From the NCBI RefSeq assembly GCF_000764305.2, contig NW_025930752.1, positions 393,499-457,498 on the forward strand: 64,000 bases of DNA. The letters run 5' to 3'. The stretch is from Hyalella azteca (Eukaryota; Arthropoda; Malacostraca; Amphipoda; Hyalellidae). The position numbers were made by a program, and so were the translations under genes. The notes below the pieces were generated by a model, which ran no database searches, was not told the origin of the DNA, and was given only the letters and a program-made list of their open reading frames with translations. Below, in pieces: positions 34,861 to 47,300 of this stretch (its first letter is position 1; each line of letters opens with the position of its first letter).

Positions 34861-35790
34861 ACCTGCGGCAGTCGAGAGTCTGATTGAAGGTTAATGCTCA
34901 TGTCACAGTTCATTTCTCCCTCCCAGCGAGTGTATGACAAATGTTTTCGGGTCTTTACAGACAAATGCCTGTGGTAAAGAGAGCTCATTTCTAAGTTATG
35001 AAAAGAAAATAGATAGGTTTTTCCGGCGAATTGTTTGTGAAAAAATTAAGAGCCCGTGTATCGCAAGTTGAATTCAGGTACCTCCTTGCATTTGCTCAGT
35101 TACAGTTTCCAGTCATGTTTCTCTTCTTCTGTTTTATCCTGGAATGGATAACTCGCAAGAAATACAGTTTGCGAATTTAATTTTTCATAAATTTCTGTAA
35201 AAATTTGCTCCCATTAAACTCACAGTTGCTGAACGCTCAAGGTTGCGATGTGTGCAGCCCTGCGGAAACGACATGGTCGAGCGCCATGAGCCTGCCATGA
35301 TTCCCGTGCCCAAGTTACAAGAAAAGTTCCGGATTGCTAAAATGTCTAAAAAATATAACTCAGTGCTTACTGCAGTGAATGACACAGAGCGCATTTTCTC
35401 GTCTACGAAAACGTGGAGTCATGGACAGACAGACGGACAGACAGATAGATGGACGGACATGACGATCACAATAGCGCATTTTTTTCTATAAATGAAAAAT
35501 GCGTTAAAAATGCACAAAATGCTGCATACTTCATTGGCACAAATGGTGACAATTTTTTTGGTATATAAAATTCATGAACAAATTATTAGTCATTTCTAAA
35601 ATCAGGATACTGATTTTCATTTTTTCCTCGTGCAGGGTTTGTGTAAATTATTCAATAGTCCCATTATTGACAATTCCAGCGGGAAATTGGTCGACGGAAA
35701 TGGCCATTTCTTTTCAAGCCAGATGACCCAGTCTGATCAATTACGTGGAACCTTCAGCGCGACGTCGTAAAGACGCCACGTGCCGTGCTT
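34861..35790. other. Spacer with a short GACAGACG-rich stretch
   Basis: At 35412-35460 there is a GGACAGACAGACGGACAGAC-type stretch. It lies at the end of an 82-aa plus frame (35243-35491) that is GC-balanced but unrecognised. A 9-bp hairpin (CGCATTTTT at 35475-35483 with AAAAATGCG at 35495-35503) follows. This could be the 3' end of a dispersed repeat; I cannot identify it. Confidence 0.35.
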
Positions 35791-36163
35791 CTTCTTCAGA
35801 AAGGAAGAAGCAGAAATAATAAATAAGAAATAATAAATAATAAGGAAAATGGGCATTTTTCAACTTTGTCATGTCATAAAGGGCGCAGGGAACAAATCAT
35901 GTGCAACAAAATACTTCTTCAGAAAGGACGAAGCAGAAAAAATGAATAAAAAATAATATATAAAAAGGAAAATAAGGGCATTTTTCAACTTTGTCATGTC
36001 GTAAAAGGCGCAGGGAACAAATCATGTGCAACAAAATACTTCTTCAGAAAGGACGAAGCAGAAAAAATGAATAAAAAATAATATATAAAAAGGAAAATAA
36101 GGGCATTTTCCAACTTTGTCATGTCGTAAAAGGCGCAGGGAACAAAGCATAGGCAACAAAATA
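35791..36163. repeat. About 124-bp tandem repeat, three copies
   Basis: Units begin CTTCTTCAGAAAGG at 35791, 35914 and 36039 (periods 123 and 125). They contain AAATAAT-rich sequence, CAACTTTGTCATGTC and GGCGCAGGGAACAAA. Copies 2 and 3 are nearly identical and copy 1 is more diverged. Confidence 0.95.
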
Positions 36164-39100
36164 TTGTAAAATGAAGAGAAAAAAACTTGATTTTGGTTTA
36201 ACAAGAGTGAATGGACATCGAGTAGCCTCGGCGCTATACTAAAATAGACAGTACAGTTCTAGAGTATACCATAAAATGCTATAACGGCGCTTTCCTAAAT
36301 ATAATGAAATGATTTACTGCTATTGTGTTCTTTTCATATTACCTTCAGGTACACCGATGATTTCCAATATTCTTTGGGGATATTATTTTCGTGAATTATA
36401 GTTATCAATTGTGTTTATTCACTATACTTGAGAATTTTGATACACTGCAAGCTGAACGGAGGATCATCAATTGGACTCGAATATTCTTATCCTAAATACC
36501 ATTGAGAGTAGATTCACCGGGTCGTTAGTGTAGATTCACCAAAGTTAAAGAAAATTTATGGCATGCCAACCGAGAGTCAATGTTTTGCGATGAACGATTC
36601 ATCGACAAGGTGAGTTTTTTATCGAGTCTTTATCTAAGAAATATAACCGACATTTATTCTCCAAAGATCTGAGACTATCACTTTTCACTCACGATAAAAA
36701 TGTGGGGTTGTCTGCAAATTACTCTTGGAAAGATATAATCTTTATGATTTTCATTAACATCTAAATAATGCGGAATAGTTTCCTACTTGTCTGAATTATA
36801 TTCTGTATCTGATATAGAATGTAACAGCATCACCAAATGTGAACCTATGAAAGTTATCAATTAGTGACATTCATTAAATAGGAAATAATTTCTAATTAAA
36901 AAACTTCATAAACACATGTGTGTTTGCATTTAATGTCTAGCATCTGCTGACGTTAAATTTCTAAATCATTTTATCAGAAATTTCCAGGGGCAGAATTTCA
37001 GGGGTTCGAGGCGAGATTGGAATATTGTGTGGGGCATTGACTTCGTCATGCCATTGCAATTTCATCCTTTGAATTTCAAGCCTATTCCCCGGAGCAGCGT
37101 CATGTTATGCATCCAAATGAGACTTAAAATTGTTCCCGTGTAATATCCAAAATAACTCCAATATTCCTTGATCGCATTACCACTTGATGCATAATTTGCA
37201 TGTTTTGATCCGGAGTTCTTTTGGGATCTAATGTCGGAAGAAGCCAATTTTCAAAATTGTATCGTTTAATTTCATAGATTTTTGTTACATGCGGCTGTAA
37301 CTAATTAGAAACCGAAGCAGCGTTGTTTTATAATTGAATTTTTGGAAAAATTAGTTCCGAACAATTCAAGCCAGAAATTCTCAAGTGTGCATATCTACTT
37401 CTGATAACTTCGGTATGCCTAGTTTGCTAAGTAAAACAAAAAAATAAATTAACTTCTTGCCATTGATAAGGCCGCCCAGAAAATGCATGGCCATTGTAAG
37501 AAGCTACGGAATCAATGGAGTCCGAGTATATCAGTCAATCCTCAACACATGATTCTCTTACTTTAATAAAAATACGGCAAGAGTTCCTAACATAACATAG
37601 GTCGAGAACTTCAATATCTATTAATAATTTTAGGCTTTAATTAAGCTCAATTACCTTAGATAAATATTTATTATCGGCCACGCTGGTCGATAATAAATAG
37701 ATAATATTTTAGAGAAAGATAAATATTTATTATAGTTCACGCTTGGACCCAATGAACTGTCCGGTCCATGTTTTTTCCAACTCGCAACATTTTCTCCTAG
37801 TAAACATTATTTACAACGCTTCATTAAAGCCTATCGTAATTTTCGGTATAAATCTCATATGAATCAAGAACGTAACTAATTTCAGATAATATAATGTTCA
37901 CCAATTAACAATGACCGTTCAACGTGGTGCCTTTACTCTTGATGATATATTCACGCACAAAATCATCTCCAGAAATTTTCAAGGTTGTTGCTAAAAAGTT
38001 TCTCCAATTACGCATATATTTTTAATAGCACGGAGACATGCCTGGCATTGTAGGCAAGTCAGTCTGTAATATAGTCCGTCCCGTTTTCTCCGCTCGCGTC
38101 CTGGTATCAAATTATGCAAAAATAAAAAAAAACAATAAATAAACTAATTATTATTACAATGTAAATAAAATATGGTATATGGATAAAATATACAATGTAA
38201 ATAAAATATGCTTATGGTATTTTTCATTGATGACATCTAGCTAAGGAAATGAAATCATTATAGCAAAATAAATTTTAATTTGTGCGGAAAATTATTTCAT
38301 TTCGAATGTTTTTTTCAAATTGGGGACAAGTATCTGAATAATTTTCGCTCAAAAAGATTTTGTTATGGAAATTTGAAATTTTGATGAGTCATAGAAAATT
38401 ATTTCATTCGAATTGTACCTTTTACATCACAAACCATCTTCTGGAGCAACGAATCTGCTCCAAGGTTTTCTTATGCGAAATAATTGTGAACAAATAACAC
38501 AATATATTGGAGGACCGTATCATTGTTATTTACTGTACGGTACTTCTTTTTCTTATGTTGCTCCAGTCCAGCAGTCACTCTACATGAGCTCCGTTCAAGA
38601 ATTTATAGACGCGTTTTCTCTTTTTCCAATAAAACCTTCATTTGGATCGGCAATAAAAGATGCCGGCGATTTCAGAGACATAGTTCTTCACTAAATTGCA
38701 TCGCATTTTCCGACTATTTACAATTCTAGATAATATATTGCTATCGATACCGTTTTGCATCTATCCTTTGTTCTAACCCAACGCTACCGAAGGTGAGAAA
38801 CAAAAAAACAAAAGCTTATATTATGCAAGCGAAATCAATAATAAGAAACGGATCCAACACCAGAACATAGTTGCTATGAGAGGCACTATGCCAGAATAAA
38901 ATTTCGTTTCGTAATGGGTGTTGTTAGCTAAAGAAATAAAATTTCGTATCGCAATAAGTGTTGTTAGCTAAGAAATGCTTGGAAAGCATAGCACTCGAAC
39001 AACATTCGACGTCTCGAATTCTTGGAATGGAAGAGGTATGATCAGACAGAATAGAAAAATACTGTTCCACCCAATCTGATAGAAACAAATTTAAGTTTAA

Positions 39101-39699
39101 GGAAAATGGCACTATTGTTATACAATAAAACGAAGAACAATTTATATAATGCATTAAATAATTTATTAATTAATTATTTTTTATGCATTGAATTTTTTGT
39201 TAGCCTCGTACACATAAATCATTCTGTGCCCGAAAATCATGGCATAAATAATTAAGGGGACACATCCAGATTCTATATCTCAAAACATGTCAGTTTTCTC
39301 CAAAACAACCCGTGTGATTTAACAGATAATCTTTACGTTATAAAATATTCAGGCTTCCAATCACAAAGGCTATTGCAAATTAAAAATTTTTTTCATTCTC
39401 ATCTTTACCAGAATTATTTTCAGCCGACTTTTGCGATGCCATGGGGGTGTAATTTTTTTTAGTAAACTCCGTAACCATCGTACGAAGTTCGAAAATATGT
39501 GAACAATCTTGATCCGACTAACAGCACAATATTGGTAGTGAAACTTCAGAGTCGCTGGGAAAACAAAACGATTGAAATTTTAAAATGATGACCAAAACTT
39601 TTGGCCACGACACGAATTTTGTTGATTTCTTCGACGATATATGATCCCGCAACTCAGTTGCAAAATAGAATGCGTAAAAGTGGCGGCCGCATAATATCC
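36164..39699. other. AT-rich spacer with minor repeats
   Basis: A hairpin with 11-bp arms (ATTTATTATCG and complement) lies at 37666-37698. A 40-bp tandem pair starting ATAAAATTTCGT lies at 38896-38972. A 93-aa plus frame at 38413-38694 and an overlapping 68-aa frame are unrecognised. No gene is supported. Confidence 0.4.
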
Positions 39700-39855
39700 C
39701 TAACAAAATTTAGAGTCGCCCCAGTTTCTGGTAATCCAAATCAGAAGCTGCCGCGACTCTAAATTTTTACTGGGTATACCCTTACAAAACATAGAGTCGC
39801 CCCAGTTTCTGGTAATCCAAATCAGAAGCTGACGCGTCGGTAAATTTTCACTGGG
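39700..39855. repeat. 81-bp tandem pair with inverted-repeat ends
   Basis: The unit with GTCGCCCCAGTTTCTGG occurs twice, with AGAGTCGC at 39712 and 39793. In copy 1, AAAATTTAGAGTCGC (39705-39719) pairs perfectly with GCGACTCTAAATTTT (39753-39767). Copy 2 keeps the left arm but its right arm has decayed to GCGTCGGTAAATTTT. The hairpin with a 33-bp middle resembles a minimal foldback element duplicated in tandem. Confidence 0.85.
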
Positions 39856-39858
39856 ATC

Positions 39859-40083
39859 TTACAGACGGCCGCCGATGGTCTCGTTCGATTTCCAATACAT
39901 GACAGCCTCGTACGCACTCACAGCCACACATAATTTGAACGCTATTCCCGACTTGGCGACAGCGGCACGTTTCGCTGCCCGTTTTTTCTTGCGTCACTCA
40001 GGCGTTTTGGAGCTCATTATTCCGTCCCCCGGACCGCCAAAAACTTGAGGGATTTTCCCATTAAATTTTTCCCCTTCCTTGGG
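39859..40083 (-). pseudogene. Decayed coding relic, unrecognised, one internal stop
   Basis: On the minus strand an open frame runs from just after an in-frame TAA (codon at 40086-40084) to a TAA at 39861-39859. It is interrupted only by one TGA at 39996-39994. An ATG at 40017 lies seven codons before that TGA. Residues before it include KIPQVFGGPGDGIMSSKTPE; after it comes a basic RKKKRAAKRAAVAKSG stretch, then AYEAVMYWKSNETIGGRL. Composition is GC-richer than the surroundings and looks protein-like, with a lysine/arginine cluster typical of nucleic-acid-binding or nuclear-targeting segments. I do not recognise the family. It may be a remnant of a retroelement-encoded or host protein. A donor-like GTAAGT lies upstream at about 40210. 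Confidence 0.3.
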
Positions 40084-42009
40084 TTAATCGATTTAGGAGA
40101 CTTTCATTTGAGCGGCGACTGTCGCACGAGGCTTTCAATCGACCTGCTGACGTCGCACTTAACCCACGACTTGACGTAGCACTTTACCTTATCAAAAATC
40201 TTGAACTTACCATGCAGAGACAGTGGACAGTCGGCGTTTGAGAGGCCACAAATATCAAGCTTATGCAATTCAAGTAGTATTCAATTAATTAATTAGTTAA
40301 TAAAACAATCAAGTAACATGACTGTCGCCACAAATAGGCTATTTTGCTTCTTGAATTTTGAAGTTTGATTATGAAGTTCCTAAGTGATTGATCAGCACTT
40401 CAGTTGCCTTATTTATGAGTGGCATTCGCTTCCTCATGAAAATTTGTATGATGATGGCCACCTTTAGATAGCAGTACAAATGCTTATCACAGTACAATAC
40501 CCCCTTAGAAGAATTATCGTAATGGGCTTCAGCTTCAGTGATCCTATTGAAAAAGCTTCGATATTCCGTTGGCTCAAGGAATCGAAATTACAGCAAATAC
40601 CAATATCATTCTAATCCATTCCAGAATTATTGTTGCAAATGCATTGGTGGCCTGATTCTTATTGCTAAATCATAAAAGTGAAAGTGAAAAAGTCTCATTG
40701 AAACAACCAGGCTTCGAAACTAGTCTTTTACGATTTCCCAGAAGTAAAAATAAATTCTTTTCACACATATAAGGTGGTTATAACTAAATCAATTCATCTC
40801 CAAGGTGGATAAAATTCACTTCCAGAAGCAGTACAAGCCTATGTCCATAAATTATCACAGACCTAAGGCTCCTTACATTATTGAAATAAAAAGCGATCTA
40901 TATGCGACCGTTCACTGGCAGGAGATCAGCCGTCTTAGCTCACCCTCTATATGCTGGATCAGTGGATCACCAGCCTCGTGGACTTACTTAAATCATAGTA
41001 TCTCATCTACTCCCTTGGCCACAATATATTCTGATTCAATACGGCTGTCTGATAGCAGGTTTCTTCATGACCGACAAGTGGTTGATTTTTCCGATCATGG
41101 TTTTCAGCCCACCAGCGTTTATTCACTATCAGACCACTGAGGGAGAAATCAAATTGTACAGTTTAACTAGAAAACAAATAACGTTTCATGTGATGCGAAG
41201 TCAATTGATCGTAATGAAGAAGAAATATCCCATTTTATATACGAACTATCAACCTAAACTATACATTGAAAAATGAAGAATGGTAGGAAACATGTCAAGA
41301 GACCATTAGACTCGCTATTTAAGTCTCTTTTGCTAGACAGTTATTGTTTTCAGAGGTAATAGCAGGTTTCGTTGTTGTATCAGCGGTAAATGTTGTTGCT
41401 TCCGCTGTTGCCACTGCATTGCAGTTTTAGGCAATGATATTGATATTATTTTACCGCTTTTAAGTTTTTTTTACCGTTACTGTGGTAACAGTGAGGCGTC
41501 TAGCGCTATTGTGCAGAGTACCATCAGCCAGGCGCGTTAGCGACGCCTCGGTCTACTTTATTTCTCAGTCCTGTCGCTTGCAAGCCACTTAAGACTACAC
41601 CCGCTGCCTCGTTATAACTTAGCTCGTATCGAAAAGTACTTGTACTAGTTTTTCATTAATCCAAAACCTATTTCAAAATAAAGACCAGATTTTACCGGTT
41701 CAGAAGTTTATTAGATTGTTGTACCTGAATTCTGTACCAGTTATCAAGACTAGTCCTAAATTTAAACTTAAACTTAGACTTAAAATTTCAATTCTCCTAA
41801 TTCGTAATGTTTATGTTGATATATTATGTTGCATTATTGTTCGGAATTTATTGATATTACAGGAAACAATTAGCTGTAGGCTCTCCAATCCATGATAACA
41901 CAACATATGTACAGTACACTTGTACAGTATTCCAATGCAGCACTGACAGCTTTAAATAGCACTGGCTATATGATTTATCTGCTGCTCTTGTACCTTTATT
42001 ATTTTCCAT
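40084..42009. other. Spacer with unrecognised frames
   Basis: A 111-aa plus frame at 40805-41140 and an overlapping 69-aa frame have no recognisable motif. An imperfect inverted repeat with arms GAGGCGTC (41493-41500) and GACGCCTC (41542-41549) sits in a locally GC-rich patch. No RNA gene fold was identified there. Confidence 0.35.
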
Positions 42010-42536
42010 TGTTGCTGTTATTTCTGTTGTTATTGCTGCTGTTATTTCTGTTGTTACTGTTGCAGTTATTCTTGTTCTTCCTGTTGCTGTTATTTCTGTT
42101 GTTACTGTTACAGTTACAGTATTTCTGTTATTACTATTGCTGTTATTTCTGTTGTTACTGTTGCTGTTATTTCTGTTGTTGCTGCTGCAGTTGTTTCTGT
42201 TGTTACTGTTGCAGTTATTTCTGTTGTTACTGTTGCTGTTATTTCTGTTGTTGCTATTGCTGTTATTTTTGTTGTTACTGTTGCTGTTATTTCTGTTGTC
42301 ACTGTTGCTGTTATTTCTATTATTGGTGTTGCTGTTGCTGTTGTTACTGTTGCTGTTATTTCTGTTGTTACTGTTGCTGTTGCTGTTATTTCTGTTGTTA
42401 CTGTTGCTGTTATTTCTGTTGTTACTGTTGCTGTTGCTGTTATTTCTGTTGTTACTGTTGCTGTTATTTCTGTTGTCACTGTTGCTGCTATTTCTGTTGT
42501 TACTGTTGTTGCTGTTCTGCTGTTGCTGTTGCTGCT
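42010..42536. repeat. GTT/GCT trinucleotide array with 24-bp higher-order units
   Basis: Mostly TTGTTACTGTTGCTGTTATT-type units of 24 bp with 15- and 18-bp variants, all multiples of three. Every frame stays open. The plus strand gives Leu/Phe- and Cys/Tyr-rich frames (221 and 155 aa), and the minus strand gives an Asn/Ser/Arg-rich frame of 242 aa and a Thr/Glu/Ile-rich one of 121 aa. None is accepted as a gene, although an Asn-rich low-complexity exon on the minus strand cannot be excluded. Confidence 0.9.
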
Positions 42537-44242
42537 GCCGCGTTGCTGAGCCGTTAGCGCTAGCTCCCCTCACGTCTGCTGCCATTCGTCACCGCTACAG
42601 TTGACAGAAGCTCTCCGGAGCCCTCGCGCTCTCTGTCCGAGAATGACGGGTAAATTGCATGCATACGAGCAACTAACGCAATTAATGATCAAACTTACGT
42701 GTAGAATTCGGTTGATGCGAAAAATTTTTATTACCAAATTGCGGGTAGCTCAAGAATTTTTGGCTCTCTAAGATCTGGAAATAGTTCTAAGTCTGGAAAT
42801 AGTTCAGATTGAAATAGTTAAGTGTACTTCTGCTTCAAATATTATACGACACGACGATAATTAATTATACTTTGCAGCAAGAAACGAATTAATGTCTAAT
42901 TTTTCTGATAAGACAAGTGATGAGCAGTTCACAAGATTCTATCGAAACCAACTCACACTATGATCAGTTTACAATCAAATATTTAGCATAGTTAACGTAT
43001 TAACAAAATTACTTCTAATTTTCATTCAAAATTTATTAAATATAAAATATATATAAATTTGCGAAAATTTGTTCAAACTTTGTTGATTTTTCTCGAATGA
43101 AAGCAACAAGAGCGTGACGGAGTCGTCGAAGATAGTCTAATAAACCTATTGTTCGCATAAATTTCACGAGCATCAGTAAAGATGATGAAAGAAAGAATAA
43201 GAAAATTTCAATCAATCTCTATGTTACACGTAACATAATCATGAGACGAATCGATAGAAGCGGAGTTTCTACACTGCCTCGATAATTTCAGACGCATAAG
43301 ATTTTTAATAATAATAATAATAATATTAATAATAATAATAAACATTTATTTATTGTTCAGAGAGAGTTTCTATACTCGAAATCTGCTTGTGCACCGACCT
43401 CGGTCCGCAGTGCGACTTCATGCTGAACATAATGCGACTAAGCTTGAAATTTATTTGAGAATTATATGTTAGGAATAATTTCATATAATCTTATCTTAGT
43501 TAAAGGTTGTAAAGCAAGTTAAACGTTATGAAAATTTGTTGAAATATGGAGTGGATTGAATATGAACTTGAACTTGAAATCATGAAAGCTTGTATTCATG
43601 TAACCGCGGTACGGATTCATCACCAAAAGTAAAATCTCAGCGAAAATAAATGTCTGTAACCGCGTCAGTGGAAGTACAGCGCCAACAGGCTGAGAAACTG
43701 TGTTCATACTGTAAAAAATGGGTTAATTTGAATGAATGGATCATAGAAGACAAGGTAAAAATCATTAATCAGAGCAGTAATTCAAATGAGGCTATAGTAA
43801 ACTAAATCTTATCATCTGAGATTAAATTGCCACTCAGTATGCTAATGCACTTTTGGATAAAATTGCATTTGATGAAAAAAAAAGAATCCAGTAAAATTTG
43901 GATGCTACAGACGGAAATAATGTAAGAAAAGTTGAAGATTATTGCGTTGAAGTAATATTAAAGTTAATACGATTTGGTGTAAACTATAAAATAGAGCATG
44001 CTTTGGAATCGCATTCACTTTAAGTTAATTAATTGAAGTTGAATCGCAATAAATTAATTGATTAAAGTGTGAAGCATTGCCCATGCTAATTTGAGCATAG
44101 ATTTGAGCGAAATTAACAAAACTAAAGAATATCAGGTGCTCAAACCAAGTGATAGAAAAACTACAGAACAAGGAAGATAATTAGACTTAGCGTTGAATGT
44201 AGGTGAAATAGCGGCGGCAGACGACAGGCTGGCTGGTGATCA
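42537..44242. other. AT-rich spacer with a short AAT microsatellite
   Basis: A TAA/AAT trinucleotide run occupies 43306-43342 with one interruption. The 62-aa minus frame at 43519-43707 is unrecognised. Nothing else stands out. Confidence 0.45.
43306..43342. repeat. AAT microsatellite
   Basis: About 12 AAT units, interrupted once by TATT at about 43323. Confidence 0.9.
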
Positions 44243-44388
44243 GGGCCTACACTTTCAAAAAAAGTTGAGAGATCGTAAGTTCATCAGCCAATCATTGACG
44301 GCCTTTCAAGCAAAATCCACCAATCATAGACAAGAAAATAGAGCGTAAGTACTTACGTTCACTTAGCGAATTTTGAAAGTAAGGCCCC
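44243..44388 (-). mobile_element. 146-bp MITE-like element, copy C (reverse orientation)
   Basis: Same family as 7963-8109, inverted. It begins GGGCCTACACTTTCAAAA and ends TTTTGAAAGTAAGGCCCC. Both GGCC termini are intact and it retains the CGTAAGTACTTACG palindrome. It is the clearest full-length single copy. Flanks read GATCA on the left and AGAAA on the right, without an obvious duplication. Confidence 0.85.
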
Positions 44389-47300
44389 AGAAAAGTATTT
44401 GCAGCTACGGCGGTGTTTCAGTGCGAACTATTTTCAAATTACGGGAACCTGGCCCTGTCCCAAACTATCCTAACGGTGAACTTTCTCTGGATTGAAATAA
44501 AACTGTAACCTTATTCTATCCATCCATCGAAACAATTTCTATGTAATGAACAAAATTTAGCAACGGTGGGATATTTCCGACAGAATTTCCGAAATTTCCG
44601 ATCATAGAATTTTTTATCAAAAAGATAGTCAGGACAAAGCTTTTGGTTCTTATTCACCAAATATTGCAAAAATTCAGTATTTACGTCACTTATTGGACAA
44701 TCACTACCGTTTAAATTTACTAGTGGTTGAGATTATTTGTGCGTTACTGAATTTATAAATTCTTGATATAGAGGGCATTCTCTTGAGGGCTTGCGCCAAT
44801 GTTTCGGTCGGCTTGACATGCCTGCCTGTTTTTGCCTTGGGGCTGCGCTGGTGCGACCGTGAGGGCAGGACAAGCGGCTGGTTCACCAACAACGACGACT
44901 GCTGACTGCGATCAATTCATTCTAGCCATTATTTTTTAAAATAAAAGACCGTAAAGAACATCTTAAAATGCATTGGAATGATTGGTAAACTATCATTATG
45001 TCTTATACATCTTATTTAAATGAAATCTGGTAGTAATGAAGCAACGTCAAACCTGTATTAGGAAGAACCGATGACAAATCTCGCCTGGGATGAATCTTAG
45101 ACAAACTCCCGCTGGAATGAGCTTTCGACAAACCCATGTCGGAATAGCCTTCCCCTTCAGCTGAAAATTTGACAGGAGATTTCCTTCCTATCCTCGAGGC
45201 TCAAATCTAAGTTTGGCTGCCAAAAGAGAGGCTTCGTCCTTACTTATGGCCTCAGGCAGCAATTTTTTTTATATTTTTTAAAGAGGGATTCGAATTCAAT
45301 ACCGAACTTGGCTAGATAGATTGAGTAGGCCTTGCAAATAGAGCTGACAAAAACTAAAATTTGCGAGACCATATTTAATGGCCTTGATTCAATATTTTTC
45401 TATTGGAATATAAATTCAAAATTTTTCGATAATAATGCATTGGCTAAGGACCTACTGCTAATTTGCATTCGGAAATAAGTAATAATTGAATTTAGGCAAA
45501 TAACATTCTTGAAAATTTTAGTCGTAATTGCTGTATTAAAATTAAACCGTGCTGGCACTAAAGGACAGCCTAAATTCGTAATTTGATGCTCTTGTACTAC
45601 ATACTGTATATACAAAGCAACACTCAGAATGGCAATCAAAAGTTTGAGATTACTGGTATTTCTAATGAATTCGTTGATATGTTTCAAATGTTCTTAGAAA
45701 CTAAAGGCACTCGAAAATCGTTCTATTACTGATTTACGCCGGCATTTACTTAACGGAGATTTTTTCAGTTTTTATAACATGTTCCAGCAGCTTTGCGCTA
45801 CCCAGTGAGAATTCGGAACAGGTGACTGCGCCAATAATATAAAGCAATAGAGCAGATTTGTGACAACAAAATAGAATACGACAACGCTTCCAAGCGATCG
45901 ATATTAAGCACAAATCACATACTACGTATATGCATTTTATAATTCTACAAGTATCTGGTCTCGAGGTCTGCTAAAGCTTTTATTAAATTGGGGTGGACTA
46001 ATCTTCTTCAATCGATATCGCCACTCGCCACATTACCTGCATAAATGTGAGCTGCTCGATCATGCCACTCGATCTTGAATCTGGATTAGTATCCGTGAAA
46101 AGCTCAGTGTAGTTTGTATTGATCGATGAAAGCTTTTTTTGCAGCAATCATTGTTAATGCAAGCCACGTTAGCGTGAAAAAAATTGCAACTTTTTGTTGC
46201 AAAGGTAGCATTAGTTACAAGCCGCAGAAGCAGCGAGTAAGAGCTTGTCATGAATCACCTCAGAATGAAGAAGTCAAGGCAATTTGCAAAAGACAAAAAC
46301 GCTGACTCGCCAAAACGAGACCTTTTTTAGGGCAGACTTACAGATACAGAGGCTTGTGGATCAATGGCAACGGCCATCTTTTTCCGACATATTGGCGAGT
46401 GTCGTGCAAATGTCACTGCATTTCTCGAACATACGAAATTCGGAGCTTCCATCACTGAAGAGTTTTGCAATATTTCAGTTTCGAATTCGCAATTTTCATC
46501 GGAATGACGTGCCACTGAACCAGGATACGAAAAAATTATGCCAATTACTGAGTGAAGGATTTCAGGACAGTCAATTTATAACACTTTTTCCTCGTGGTTT
46601 CTTACAGTGCGCAAGAGTCCTGAAGCATTCTTTCTTCACTGAACACATACTTACGTAATTCACTGGAGCAGATCGTTCTTTTGTGATATCGGTGGTGCTT
46701 GGGCATGCAGCCTACTTATCATGCAATTCCGCTAATATTAGCTTCTTTCTGAAAATATTACCTTTTATTTTTTCCATAGATCACTTTTTACCAAAGAACC
46801 AGTTTGTTTAATGCTTTAACCACAAACGTGGTCAAAGCATTACTATCAATGAAGCGGTTGTTACAGGAAAAATTTGAAAATGAATAGGGTGAACGATAGT
46901 CTATTACTTACACTTTATACAAATTCACATTCATAATATGAAAACAAACACGTGCATCCATAAAACTTTTGCTAAATTGTTGACACGTAAACATTTGTTA
47001 CATTTAAACACGTTATCGTCGTAAATATTTTATGAAAGCCGATATAATTTCAAACAAGGCTTTTCGACACAAATTAATGAATTCCTTAAGTGATGCTCTG
47101 TGCTCTGTGGCTCAAACAAGAGTACGCCAGGAATCATAACTAGCAATTTAAATTCATTAACCATCAAGTTTCACAATATAAAAGTGACAAGTTAGCATGA
47201 AATGCAACATGCCAACAGATATTCGAATCCAGTAGGTGAAACATTTGCGCAGGGTCAATTTCAACCTCCACTGATGAAGAATGGAACGGCCACTTAAAAG

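Noticed and set aside
34582..34887. 101-aa His/Pro/Ser/Ile-rich frame
   Set aside because: It is the 10-bp GCATCCCGCT array translated.
41493..41549. Imperfect inverted repeat considered as a tRNA or structured RNA
   Set aside because: No cloverleaf, no A- or B-box promoter sequence and no conserved loop was found.
46284..46658. 124-aa plus frame
   Set aside because: Unrecognised and partly mirrored by an opposite-strand frame at 46327-46515.
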